Below, one piece after another: positions 16,194 through 24,032 of a stretch of 35,419 bases of DNA. The position numbers and the translations under genes are program-made. The DNA comes from CAYJPV01 sp964396055. GTDB lineage: Bacteria; Acidobacteriota; Vicinamibacteria; Vicinamibacterales; JAKQTR01. The stretch is from the NCBI GenBank assembly GCA_964396055.1, contig CAYNDV010000034.1, positions 1 to 35,419 on the forward strand, in the 5' to 3' direction. Under the pieces are notes generated by a model that was not told where the DNA came from, did not search any database, and saw only the letters and a program-made list of their open reading frames with translations. Position 1 is the stretch's first letter. Every line of letters starts with the position of its first letter.

Positions 16194-16291
16194 CGACTTG
16201 ATGGGCCGCGCCAGGCGGGTTCTCACGGACCTGACCACCAACTGTCTAAGTCGCGGCTGGCTCGCGACTTCACGCGAGCCTTTCGCTTTTC
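16194..16291 (+). ncRNA. Candidate riboswitch-type attenuator in the metK leader
   Basis: Three mutually exclusive pairings are visible. First, CGACTT (16194-16199) pairs with AAGTCG (16248-16253), closing a domain of about 60 bases that includes a possible inner stem (16216-16221 with 16228-16233). Second, AAGTCGCG (16248-16255) pairs perfectly with CGCGACTT (16263-16270), an antiterminator-like hairpin. Third, GGCTCGCG (16259-16266) pairs perfectly with CGCGAGCC (16273-16280) and is followed by TTTCGCTTTTC, a terminator-like hairpin. The same hexamer CGACTT thus occurs upstream and downstream as alternative partners of AAGTCG. This is the layout of an OFF riboswitch; S-adenosylmethionine is the natural ligand guess before metK. 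I see no SAM-I core and cannot match it to a known class. A further hairpin (16293-16300 with 16314-16321) lies just before the ribosome site. Confidence 0.55.
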
Positions 16292-16340
16292 TGGGGGCGC
16301 CCGTCCCGGACCCGCGCCCCCGCACCTGGAGCGCGCATTC

Positions 16341-17453
16341 ATGGAACAGCTGCCGTACACCGTTTCGTCGGAGTCCGTGTCCGAAGGACATCCGGACAAG
16401 GTCTGTGACTACATCGCGGACTCGGTCCTCGACGCCTACCTCGCCCAGGACACCGCGAGCCACGTGGCTTGCGAGGTCATGTGCAAGAACAACTTCGTGA
16501 TTCTCGGCGGGGAGATCACGTCGCGGGGCAAGGTGAACTACGAGGACCTCGTGCGCCAGGCCGTGCGCGAGATCGGGTACGTGGACGACAGCGAGCCGTT
16601 CAGCGCCGACACGCTGCACCTCTTCATCGGCATCAGCCGGCAGTCCGGGGAGATCGACCAGGGCGTGACCGCGACCCGCAACGCCGAGGGCGAACAGGGG
16701 GCCGGCGATCAGGGCATGATGTACGGCTACGCCACTGACGAGACACCGGAACTGATGCCGTTGCCGGTGTTGCTGGCGCACAAGCTGACGCGCGGCCTGA
16801 CCGAGGACCGCAAGGCCGGCGCGGTGTCGTGGCTGCGTCCCGACGCCAAGTCGCAGGTGTCGGTGGTCTATGAAGGCGACCGGCCCGTGCGCGTGTCCCA
16901 CGTGCTCGTGTCCACGCAGCACACGCCCGCCATCGAGCAGGCCGGCATCCGGGAGTACGTGGCGACGACCCTGGCGCCGCGCGTCCTGGGCTCCTGGTTC
17001 AACGCGGACGTCAAGGTGCTGGTGAACCCGACCGGGAGCTTCACGCACGGCGGGCCGTCGGCCGATTGCGGCGTCACCGGCCGCAAGATCATCGTCGACA
17101 CCTACGGCGGCGTGGGGCGGCACGGCGGCGGCGCGTTCAGCGGCAAGGACCCGTCGAAGGTGGACCGCACGGGCGCCTACTTCTGCCGCCACGTCGCGCG
17201 CGAGGTCGTGAAGGCCGGGCTGGCGAAGAAGGCCGAGATCCAGGTGGCCTACGCCATCGGCATGGCCCAGCCGATCTCCGTCAAGGTCGACACGTTCGGC
17301 ACGGGCAACGAGAAGGCGGCCGTCGATCTAGTCCGCTCGTTCGACTTCCGGCCGGCGGCCATCATCGAGCGGCTCGGCCTGCTTCGGCCGTTCTATCGCC
17401 AGACTACCAACTACGGACATTTCGGCAAACCCGAACTGCCCTGGGAAGTGTAG
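16341..17453 (+). CDS. metK: S-adenosylmethionine synthetase
   Basis: A 370-residue cytoplasmic enzyme making S-adenosylmethionine from methionine and ATP. Family motifs are all present: SEGHPDKVCDYIADSVLDAYL at the N-terminus (methionine and ATP site), the GAGDQGMMYGYA signature, the phosphate-binding loop GGGAFSGKDPSKVDRT, and the C-terminal NYGHFGKPELPWEV. It is slightly short against the usual 380-400. GGAG at 16328-16331, nine bases before ATG 16341, sets the start. Expression is probably controlled by the structured leader at 16194-16291. Confidence 0.98.
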   Translation: MEQLPYTVSSESVSEGHPDKVCDYIADSVLDAYLAQDTASHVACEVMCKNNFVILGGEITSRGKVNYEDLVRQAVREIGYVDDSEPFSADTLHLFIGISRQSGEIDQGVTATRNAEGEQGAGDQGMMYGYATDETPELMPLPVLLAHKLTRGLTEDRKAGAVSWLRPDAKSQVSVVYEGDRPVRVSHVLVSTQHTPAIEQAGIREYVATTLAPRVLGSWFNADVKVLVNPTGSFTHGGPSADCGVTGRKIIVDTYGGVGRHGGGAFSGKDPSKVDRTGAYFCRHVAREVVKAGLAKKAEIQVAYAIGMAQPISVKVDTFGTGNEKAAVDLVRSFDFRPAAIIERLGLLRPFYRQTTNYGHFGKPELPWEV

Positions 17454-17497
17454 GACCCGCCTCGGACGCATCTCGAACGCGTCGTCACGGACGTACG

Positions 17498-17526
17498 CCA
17501 GCCGGCCTGCGCTGCGGGCCGGCTGG
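17498..17526 (+). terminator. Hairpin after metK, possible terminator
   Basis: CCAGCCGGCC (17498-17507) pairs perfectly with GGCCGGCTGG (17517-17526) around a nine-base loop. There is no T-run after it, so it may be a transcript-end hairpin used with Rho rather than an intrinsic terminator. Confidence 0.5.
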
Positions 17527-17680
17527 GGGCGTTCAAACGGCAGAATTCTCATCGTCCTGACCTCGCTGGCGCGCCGGCCCGGGAGAGGGCGGCGCCTGCG
17601 CGATCAGGGCTTTCAAGAACGGCGCCAGGTGCGCGCCGCGGCGTTCGGGCCGGATTCGGCGTGTGTCGTGGCGGGCCCGT

Positions 17681-17715
17681 GTGCGCAGCCGTGCGCAGCC
17701 GCGCGCAGCCGTGCG
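17681..17715. repeat. Decamer tandem repeat GTGCGCAGCC
   Basis: Two exact copies of GTGCGCAGCC (17681-17700) are followed by GCGCGCAGCC and a partial GTGCG. Related GTGCGCAC and GCGCAC sequences continue to about 17745. Confidence 0.8.
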
Positions 17716-17753
17716 GACGCGCACGGAGGTGTGCGCACGCCGCACGCTGCCGG

Positions 17754-20510
17754 TCAGCCCTCGACGCGCCGGTCGAGCCCCGACCACAAGCCCACCACAG
17801 CCTCGCGCACGGCGGCGGTCAGGCGTGCGTAGCGGTCGGCGGCTGCGGCGCCCGCCGCGCCGAGCATGTCGGCCGAGACCGGCGCCCCGAAGCAGAACCG
17901 GGCCCGCGTGCCCCGGAAGGGCAGCAGGCGGGAGAGCCGGAAGGCCGCGCCGCGGGGCCAGATTTCGAACACCCCGTGAATCGCCACGGGCACGATGGGC
18001 ACGCCGAGGTGCGTGGCCAGGATCGAGGCGCCCTTCTTGAACGTCTTCACCGTGCCGTCGGGCGAGCGTTCGCCTTCGGGGAACAGCACCAGCACCCGCC
18101 CGTGGCGCAGCCCGAAGGCCCCGGCCTGCATGGCCCGGACCAGGTTCGCGTCCGGGTCCACCGGCACCACGTTGATCAGCCTGGCGATGCGGCGCATCGC
18201 GGGCGTGGCGAAGTACTCGGAGGCGCCGACGAAGAACAGCTTCCGGAAGGTCCGGTAGGGCAGGGTGCCGACCAGCAGGAAGGCATCCAGGTAGCTCTGG
18301 TGGTTCGGGCTGATCAGGAAGGGCCCGTCGGCGGGCACGTTGGCCTGGCCGCTCACCCGCAGGCCCCAGACCAGCCGGGCGAGCAGGTGCCAGGTCTTGA
18401 CGACGACGAAGGCGAACGGCGTGTAGAGCGGCTTCGGCCTCAGCAGCGCCCGCAAATCGGGGTCGTCGGGGTCCGTGGCCAGCAGCGAGGCCCACGGGTC
18501 GGCGGCCGGCGCGGCGCCGGCCTCGCGGCCGGCCCCGTCCCCGGGCCTGACGGCCTCGACCAGGTCGCGCACGGTGTAGATCTGCTGGGCCCGTGGCTCC
18601 GGGACGTCGACGCCGCAGGCCAGCGACAGGCTGGCGAGCAGTTCCACGCGCTCCATCGAGTCGAGGCCGAGGTCGAGTTCGAGGTTGGCTCCCGGCGTCA
18701 CGCGGACTCCGGGCTTGGCGGCCTGGCCGATGATCTCGAGCATGCGCGCCGCATGGGCGTCCGAGGCCCAGACCTGGTCGTCGTCCGACCAGGCCGGCTC
18801 GGCTGCGGCCTCGGTGTGGGCGGCCCGGGCGTCGTACGCCTGACGGATGGCGTGGCGCTTGAGCTTGCGCGTGGTCGTGCGCGGCAGTTCGTCCTGCCAG
18901 ATGTCGAAGCTCAGGACGCGCTTGTGGTTGGGCAACTGCAGCGACAGCCCTTCGATATCGAACCGGATGACCTCCCGCATGTTGACGACACGGCGCTCGC
19001 GCATCACGTCGAGATCCGGCACCACCACCGCGTGCAGGCGCTCGGCGCTCGGTTCATCCGGCCGGGCGATGCCCATCACGCAGATCTCCTTCACGAACGG
19101 GCTCTGGAGGTAGACGGCCTCGATCTCCTCGGGGTAGATGTTCTTGCCCGAGGCGAGCACGATGACGTCCTTCTTGCGGCCGGTGATGTGGAGGCGGCCG
19201 TGCCGGTCGAGGTACCCGAGGTCGCCCGTGTGCAGCCAGCCGTCTCGCAGGGCTTCGGCGGTGGCGTCGGGCCGGTTGTAGTATCCCGCCATCACGATGG
19301 GGCCCTTGATCAGCACCTCGCCGTCGCGATGCTCCTTCGCGCCCGGCACCGCGTCCTCCTCGAGGACACGGACCTCGACGCCGTCGAAGGGCTGTCCCAC
19401 CGATTCGATGTGCGGATCGCCCGGGCGGGTGGCCGTGCCGGCGCCGGCGCACTCGGTCAGGCCGTACGCCTGGATGATGTTGAACCCCATGTCGAACAGG
19501 TCGCGGCCGATGCGCGGGTCGAAGCGCGAGCCCCCCGTGACGAGGATGCGCATCGATCGCCCCACCGCAGCGTGCACGCGCCCGAAGAGCAGCCGGCCGG
19601 CATTCAGCCGGAGCCACCGGCGGGCGAGGCCGTTGAGGCGCAGCAGGGCCCGGAAGCTGACGCGGGCCGGCCACGGCGCGGCGGCCATCCGTTCCATGAC
19701 CCGCTGGTGGATGAGGTAGTAGAACTGCGGCACGACACAGAAGGCGGTGATGCCGCGGTCGGCCAGCACGCGGACCATCTCGGCGCTGGTCACGCTTTCC
19801 ATGAAGACGATCCGCGCGCCAACCGTGAGCGGGATGAGCAGGTTCGCGACCTGCGCCAGGGCGTGGAACAGCGGCAGCACGCCCAGGATGCGGTCGTGGG
19901 CGTCGATCGTGACAATCGAGAACGCGGCCGCCCGCTCGGCCAGCAGGTTGCCGTGCGTCAGCATGACGCCTTTCGGGTCGCTCGTGGTGCCGGAGGTGTA
20001 GAGGATGACCGCGGTGTCGGCGGGGCCGGCCGGCGACGGCAGCGCGGGAGGGGCGGATGCCGCATGTTCGGCGTCGAACGCGACCGTGCCAGGGCCGTCG
20101 TCCGGGCCGGCGAGGAGCACCAGCAGGGCCGGCGACGGCAGGTCGCGCAACGCGGTCTCTGCCACGGCGCGGTACTTGGGGCCGGCGAAGATCACCGCCG
20201 CGCCGCAGTCGGACAGGATGGTCCGCACCTGGTGCGCCCGGTACGCCGTATCCAGGGGAACGGCGACCGCGCCGATACCGAGGGCACCCAGATAGGCGGC
20301 GCACCAGCGGGCGTCGTTGTCGGCCAGGATCGCGCAGCGCGCGCCCGGGCCGACGCCGTGGGCGGAGAGCAGGCCGCCCATCCGGCGAGCCATCGCGTCG
20401 AGGTCCGCGTAGGAGGTCGTCTCGGCGTGGCCGCGCCGCTGGAGTTCCACGGCCGCCTGGGTCGCGTAGCGGGCTGCCGCCTCGGCAAAGAGGTCGTAAA
20501 CGTTCTTCAT
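17754..20510 (-). CDS. Acyl-ACP synthetase / acyl carrier protein / PlsC acyltransferase fusion
   Basis: A 918-residue three-domain protein. Residues 1 to about 565 are an AMP-forming acyl ligase, with P-loop LYTSGTTSDPKGVMLTHGN, motif YGLTECAG, GWLHTGDLGYLD and the C-terminal lysine motif around GKNIYPEEIE. Residues about 590-680 form an acyl carrier domain with the phosphopantetheine site LGLDSMERVELL. Residues about 720-918 are a lysophospholipid-type acyltransferase with NHQSYLD (the HX4D motif) and FPEGERS. The order suggests a fatty acid is activated, loaded on the built-in carrier and passed to a glycerolipid or other acceptor, as in the Aas-type salvage enzymes, which carry acyltransferase and ligase in the opposite order. 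ATG 20510 was chosen; an in-frame ATG at 20522 is possible. No obvious membrane segment apart from the acyltransferase interface. Confidence 0.92.
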   Translation of the reverse strand: MKNVYDLFAEAAARYATQAAVELQRRGHAETTSYADLDAMARRMGGLLSAHGVGPGARCAILADNDARWCAAYLGALGIGAVAVPLDTAYRAHQVRTILSDCGAAVIFAGPKYRAVAETALRDLPSPALLVLLAGPDDGPGTVAFDAEHAASAPPALPSPAGPADTAVILYTSGTTSDPKGVMLTHGNLLAERAAAFSIVTIDAHDRILGVLPLFHALAQVANLLIPLTVGARIVFMESVTSAEMVRVLADRGITAFCVVPQFYYLIHQRVMERMAAAPWPARVSFRALLRLNGLARRWLRLNAGRLLFGRVHAAVGRSMRILVTGGSRFDPRIGRDLFDMGFNIIQAYGLTECAGAGTATRPGDPHIESVGQPFDGVEVRVLEEDAVPGAKEHRDGEVLIKGPIVMAGYYNRPDATAEALRDGWLHTGDLGYLDRHGRLHITGRKKDVIVLASGKNIYPEEIEAVYLQSPFVKEICVMGIARPDEPSAERLHAVVVPDLDVMRERRVVNMREVIRFDIEGLSLQLPNHKRVLSFDIWQDELPRTTTRKLKRHAIRQAYDARAAHTEAAAEPAWSDDDQVWASDAHAARMLEIIGQAAKPGVRVTPGANLELDLGLDSMERVELLASLSLACGVDVPEPRAQQIYTVRDLVEAVRPGDGAGREAGAAPAADPWASLLATDPDDPDLRALLRPKPLYTPFAFVVVKTWHLLARLVWGLRVSGQANVPADGPFLISPNHQSYLDAFLLVGTLPYRTFRKLFFVGASEYFATPAMRRIARLINVVPVDPDANLVRAMQAGAFGLRHGRVLVLFPEGERSPDGTVKTFKKGASILATHLGVPIVPVAIHGVFEIWPRGAAFRLSRLLPFRGTRARFCFGAPVSADMLGAAGAAAADRYARLTAAVREAVVGLWSGLDRRVEG

Positions 20511-20595
20511 GGGGCCGCCCATTATGATAGCAGGCCCGGGCCCCAGGGATCCGCCTCCGGGGCGGCCACGCGGGTGGCGGGCGGCCAGGGGGCGG

Positions 20596-21792
20596 TCAGC
20601 GGCGGGCGGTCCAGTCGGTGTCCAGGATGGACCACAGCACGTCGTCGTGGTACTCGCCGCCCAGCAGGAACGAGCGGCGCAGGTGCCCCTCTTCGGTGGC
20701 TCCCAACCGGCGCAGGACCGCGTTGGCGCGGGCGTTGGCCGCCATGGCCCGCGCTTCGAGCCGCCGCACGCCGACCGTGCCGAAGGCGAAGTCGAGCAGC
20801 GGGCGGGCGCTGTGTTCGAACAGGCCCGTGCCCCAGTACGGGCGGCCGATGACGAACCCCCATTCGGCGGTGCGGAACGGCGGCTCCAGTTCGTGGAGCT
20901 GGAGGATGCCCACCGCGCCCGGCGCGCCGTCGGGAACGACGCCGAAGCACAGGATGGTGCCGGACTCGCGCTGCTTGCGGGCCCACGCGATGAAGCGCTC
21001 GAATTCGCCCTGTCCCGATGGCGGCGGCGGGATGTAGCGGGCTACGTCGGCATCGTTCAGGAGCGTGGCGAGCGACGCCGCGTCGGCGGCCACCAGTTCG
21101 CGCAGGGTGACGCCCGGCCCCCGGAGTTCGGGGAGGGCCAGTCGCCATGGCGCCGGCGCGGGCCGACTCAGGGCGGGTTGCGCCTCCGGCTCCTGGACCG
21201 GCGGCACCTCGAATGCGACAGCGGGCCCGGGCGTACCGGGGTGCCAGTCATCGGCGATGATGGACCACAGCACCTGGTCGGTCCGGATGGTATCGTTCGC
21301 GAACGACTGCCGCAGGATCCCCTCCGGCACGGCGCCGAGTTTCTGGAGCACGCCGTTACCCCGGCCGTTGCTCACCGAGGCCCGCGCTTCGAGGCGGTGC
21401 ACCCGCATCACGCGGAAGGCGAAGTCGAGGACCATCCGGGCGGCGGCCATGAAGATGCCGGTGCCCCAGTACTGCTCCGAGAGCGCAAACCCCCATTCAG
21501 CCGTGCCGAAGCCGGCTTCGATCTCGCGCACCTGCAGGAGGCCGACGGCCTCGTCGGTCCCGGCCGGCACGATCGCATAGCAGACGTGGCGGCCCATCTG
21601 CCGCTCGTTCTGCACCCAGAGGATGAACCGCTCGAACCCATCTGCTGACGGCGGCGGTGTGGAGATGAACCGCATTACCGGCGCCGTCGTCAGCCGGGTG
21701 TGCAGGCTGGGCGCGTCGGCGATGCGCGGTTCACGCAGGATGACCGTGCTCGTCCGGAGCACCGGCAGGCCCTGCCGCCAGTCGAATGCCAC
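20596..21792 (-). CDS. Tandem GNAT acetyltransferase (two RimJ-like domains)
   Basis: A 398-residue protein made of two homologous N-acetyltransferase domains joined by a Pro/Ala-rich linker (around residues 190-215). Domain 1 has FGTAEWGFALSEQYWGTGIF and RLEARASVSNGRGNGVLQKLG. Domain 2 has FRTAEWGFVIGRPYWGTGLF and RLEARAMAANARANAVLRRLG. Each also ends with a similar VLWSI..DDW or TDW segment. Acetyl-CoA is the expected donor; RimJ/RimL relatives modify protein N-termini, but the acceptor is unknown. GAAGGA lies six bases before GTG 21792, while ATG 21807 has no ribosome site, so I chose the GTG. The gene follows the first subtilase with a hairpin between. Confidence 0.85.
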   Translation of the reverse strand: MAFDWRQGLPVLRTSTVILREPRIADAPSLHTRLTTAPVMRFISTPPPSADGFERFILWVQNERQMGRHVCYAIVPAGTDEAVGLLQVREIEAGFGTAEWGFALSEQYWGTGIFMAAARMVLDFAFRVMRVHRLEARASVSNGRGNGVLQKLGAVPEGILRQSFANDTIRTDQVLWSIIADDWHPGTPGPAVAFEVPPVQEPEAQPALSRPAPAPWRLALPELRGPGVTLRELVAADAASLATLLNDADVARYIPPPPSGQGEFERFIAWARKQRESGTILCFGVVPDGAPGAVGILQLHELEPPFRTAEWGFVIGRPYWGTGLFEHSARPLLDFAFGTVGVRRLEARAMAANARANAVLRRLGATEEGHLRRSFLLGGEYHDDVLWSILDTDWTARR

Positions 21793-21870
21793 GTGGGATC
21801 CTTCCATGACTGGGGAGCCAGCTTACCAGAGACGCCCGCCGCGCGGGCAACCGATCCGCATGATATGCGA

Positions 21871-21895
21871 CGGGCGGAGGCCCGGCCTCCGCCCG
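21871..21895 (-). terminator. Hairpin terminator after the first subtilase gene
   Basis: CGGGCGGAGGC (21871-21881) pairs perfectly over 11 bases with 21885-21895 around a CCG loop. On the minus strand the following sequence is AT-richer (TCGCATATCATG) but has no true T-run. Confidence 0.6.
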
Positions 21896-21922
21896 CGCTT
21901 GCCACCCTGGCGAAGCCGAAAT

Positions 21923-23677
21923 CTACTTCTTGCCGTCGGTGAGCACGTTGTTGGCCCCGATCGGCACGTCGGCCATGTTGCCCCAGACGATGTTCTCGCC
22001 CCAGACGATGTTGTTGCCCCAGACGATGTTCTCGCCCCAGACGATGTTCTCGCCCCAGACGATGTTCTCACCCCAGACGATGTTCTCACCCCAGACGATG
22101 TTCTCGCCCCAGACGATGTTCTGCGCCCAGGCTTCCGAGTTGAGGAGAATCGACTCGCCCCAGACGATGTTCTCGCCCCAGACGATGTTCTGGCCCCAGG
22201 CGAGCGCTTCGCCGATCGGCGACACGGTCAGCGGGGCGACGCCCGTGATCCACTGCTGACCCACCGGGACCGTCGTGTCGACGGCGGCGGCCAGCGCCAT
22301 GGCGCCCGTCGGGTTGATCCCGCCCACGCCCTGCTCCAGCGCGTCCCACGGGGTGCCATCCGCCTGGAGGAGCAGGACGGCCGAATACATCATGATCGCC
22401 TTGACGGCGTTCGGCGTGATCACCTCACCCGGGTGCGCCGTGCGGAAGGCATCGATGACCAGCGCCACGGCGCCGCTCACCACGCCGGCGGCCATGCTGG
22501 TGCCGCACAGGCGGATGTACCGGCTGCCCTGGTGGAGACTCGGGTACTTGGTGTAGAGGGTGCCGTCGAGCGAGGCCAGGGCCGGCAGGCGATGGCCGGG
22601 CGCCGAGAGGTCGGGCTTGGCGAACGCGTCATACCACGTCGGGCCGCGCGAGGAGTACGGCGCCATCTCGTCGTCGCCGCGGGTCAGCGAGTCGTTGGTC
22701 ATGATGGCGCCGACCGCGATGGCCGACGGCGCATTGGCGGGCGAGATGATGCCCGCGTACCCCGCGCCGCCCTCGCCGACGCCGGCGTTGCGCACGCCGT
22801 AGTTGCCGGCCGAGATGACCACGACGATGCCAGCCCGCACGCAGCGTTCAACCGCCTGCACGAGAGGATCGGTGGCCGCGGACTCGAAGATCGGGTGGCC
22901 CAGCGACATGTTCAGCACGTCGATGCCCAGGGTCTCCTTGTTGGCCAGGGCGAACTCGAGCGCATCGAGCACGGCGCTCGCCGAGCCTTCGCCGCCGTTG
23001 CCCAGGACCTTGAGGCCGATCAGGCGCACGCCCGGCGCCACGCCTCGGGTGGCAGGGTCCTCCGTGCCCGACCCGGCAATCAGGCCGGCGATGTGCGTGC
23101 CGTGCCCGTGGGGGTCGAAGGGCTCGACGGCCTGCCCGCCCATCGTGAAGTCGTAGAAGGCCTGGATGCGGCCCGCCAGCTCCGGCGAGTTGGCGATGCC
23201 CGTGTCCAGAATCGCCACGCCCACCCCGGCCCCGTTCCGGTCCTCGTTCATGAGGCCCAGGGCCCCGCGCAGGGAATAGGGCAGCGGGTCGGTCAGGTCC
23301 TCCTCGATGAAGCTCCCGCCGATGACCGGCACGTCGAGCGACATGGACGCGACGGCCGCGTGCTTCGACAGCTGGCGCAGCAGCTTGGGCGACACCTCGG
23401 CCAGCAGCGCTTCGTTGAGCTCGTACTCCTTCCGGAACTTCGCGCCGCTCTTCTTGAGCAGGTTCTTCAGATCGCGCCGCATCCCGGGCTGCGCGCGCAG
23501 GATGACGCGCTGCGACTTGGTGGACGCCTTGCGCAGGGCCTTCTGCAGGGCGCCATCCATCTTGGTGTGGGTCTCGGTGCCGACGGCGCCGACGTTGACG
23601 GCCAGCACCAGGCAAGCGGTCCACACGATGCGCCAGAACACCCTCATGAGCGATCGCGGCGCGGGGTTGCAGGTCAT
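21923..23677 (-). CDS. Secreted S8 subtilisin-family protease with hexapeptide IVWG tail
   Basis: A 584-residue exported serine protease. Signal peptide within residues 1-35 (RVFWRIVWTACLVLAVNVGAVG). Residues about 40-120 resemble a subtilase propeptide. The catalytic domain shows Asp158 (VAILDTGI), His192 (HGHGTHIAGLIAG), oxyanion Asn292 (ISAGN) and Ser394 (CGTSMAAG). Residues about 496-566 are a tail of ten copies of [EQN]NIVWG, eight of them contiguous, preceded by two more and an 11-residue interruption. ATG 23677 has AGAGG five bases upstream; the in-frame ATG at 23647 has none. A sigma54-type promoter lies at 23745-23761. A paralogous protease with an octapeptide version of the same tail follows upstream at 24033-25766. 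The tail's function is unknown; surface attachment, secretion or self-assembly are possible. Confidence 0.9.
   Translation of the reverse strand: MTCNPAPRSLMRVFWRIVWTACLVLAVNVGAVGTETHTKMDGALQKALRKASTKSQRVILRAQPGMRRDLKNLLKKSGAKFRKEYELNEALLAEVSPKLLRQLSKHAAVASMSLDVPVIGGSFIEEDLTDPLPYSLRGALGLMNEDRNGAGVGVAILDTGIANSPELAGRIQAFYDFTMGGQAVEPFDPHGHGTHIAGLIAGSGTEDPATRGVAPGVRLIGLKVLGNGGEGSASAVLDALEFALANKETLGIDVLNMSLGHPIFESAATDPLVQAVERCVRAGIVVVISAGNYGVRNAGVGEGGAGYAGIISPANAPSAIAVGAIMTNDSLTRGDDEMAPYSSRGPTWYDAFAKPDLSAPGHRLPALASLDGTLYTKYPSLHQGSRYIRLCGTSMAAGVVSGAVALVIDAFRTAHPGEVITPNAVKAIMMYSAVLLLQADGTPWDALEQGVGGINPTGAMALAAAVDTTVPVGQQWITGVAPLTVSPIGEALAWGQNIVWGENIVWGESILLNSEAWAQNIVWGENIVWGENIVWGENIVWGENIVWGENIVWGNNIVWGENIVWGNMADVPIGANNVLTDGKK
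21980..22192 (-). repeat. Eighteen-base coding repeat encoding the NIVWG tail
   Basis: Near-identical 18-base units inside the protease gene; on the plus strand they read GTTCTCGCCCCAGACGAT with few changes. Even third codon positions are mostly conserved, which suggests recent expansion or homogenisation. It is coding and in frame, not a CRISPR array. Confidence 0.95.
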
Positions 23678-23744
23678 CTCAGCCTCTTTCTCGGCGACAT
23701 CCGACCGGGGACACGGACCGGGGGATCGCCGACGCTCTGTGTGT

Positions 23745-23761
23745 AGCAAGGGGCGCACCAG
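23745..23761 (-). promoter_or_regulatory. Candidate sigma54 promoter of the first subtilase gene
   Basis: The minus strand reads CTGGTGCGCCCCTTGCT. GG (23759-23758) and GC (23747-23746) are ten bases apart, as -24/-12 promoters require, and TTGCT matches the -12 consensus completely. Initiation near 23734 would give a leader of about 57 bases. Confidence 0.6.
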
Positions 23762-23867
23762 CACGGCCCGGGTTTCGAGAAGAGAGATTCAGGCCCAAAA
23801 ACAGCCGATCGCCGCGGCAGACCGCGCGGCGGCAGACCGGGCGTGTCAGGGTTCGTGACTCGGAGCT

Positions 23868-23879
23868 GGACAGGTGTCC
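23868..23879. promoter_or_regulatory. Palindrome GGACAGGTGTCC, possible activator site
   Basis: A perfect inverted repeat, GGACA and TGTCC around GG, about 140 bases upstream of the inferred start of the first subtilase transcript. It shares the GACA-two-base-TGTC core with the palindrome at 32183 upstream of the sigma54 activator gene. Confidence 0.4.
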
Positions 23880-23957
23880 TGGAGTAGGGCAGGAGAGAGG
23901 CTGTCACGGCCGGTCGAAGAGGGCGGCGCCCATGCCTGGCGACCGCCGTACAGACGT

Positions 23958-24003
23958 GTGGCGCGGGCGGTCCCGGCATCATGCCGAACGCCGCCCGCGC
24001 CAC
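23958..24003 (-). terminator. Thirteen-base-pair hairpin after the second subtilase gene
   Basis: GTGGCGCGGGCGG (23958-23970) pairs perfectly with 23991-24003, and an inner CGGCA/TGCCG stem (23974-23978 with 23982-23986) closes most of the loop. No T-run follows on the minus strand. It probably ends the upstream gene's transcript or protects its 3' end. Confidence 0.55.
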
Positions 24004-24032
24004 GCGCGGACTGCCGCTTTACCGCCGCCGCG

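Larger units (their letters stand above)
17454..17753. other. Intergenic region with hairpin and decamer repeat
   Basis: No gene is visible in these 300 bases between the convergent metK and acyl-ACP synthetase genes. It contains a 10-base hairpin at 17498-17526 and a decamer repeat with related GTGCGCA-type sequence at 17681-17745. Confidence 0.7.
23678..24032. other. Regulatory region between the two subtilase genes
   Basis: No gene is visible in 355 bases. It holds the sigma54-type promoter (23745-23761), a GACA/TGTC palindrome (23868-23879) and a very stable hairpin (23958-24003). Confidence 0.7.

Noticed and set aside
16172..16340. SAM-I riboswitch before metK
   Set aside because: The conserved SAM-I core with its kink-turn and CUUAUC-type junction is not visible; the switching stems are of a different sequence, so only an unclassified attenuator is claimed.
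20527..20545. GG/GC pair resembling a sigma54 promoter before the acyl-ACP synthetase gene
   Set aside because: Only the GG and GC spacing fits; the surrounding run of G and C is what composition alone would give.
17661..20852. A 1063-codon plus-strand open frame
   Set aside because: It is antisense to the acyl-ACP synthetase fusion, whose motifs are complete on the minus strand; the plus-strand reading has no recognisable domain.
21980..22192. Possible CRISPR-like repeat array
   Set aside because: Units are 18 bases, directly adjacent without spacers, in frame and encode the NIVWG tail of a protease.
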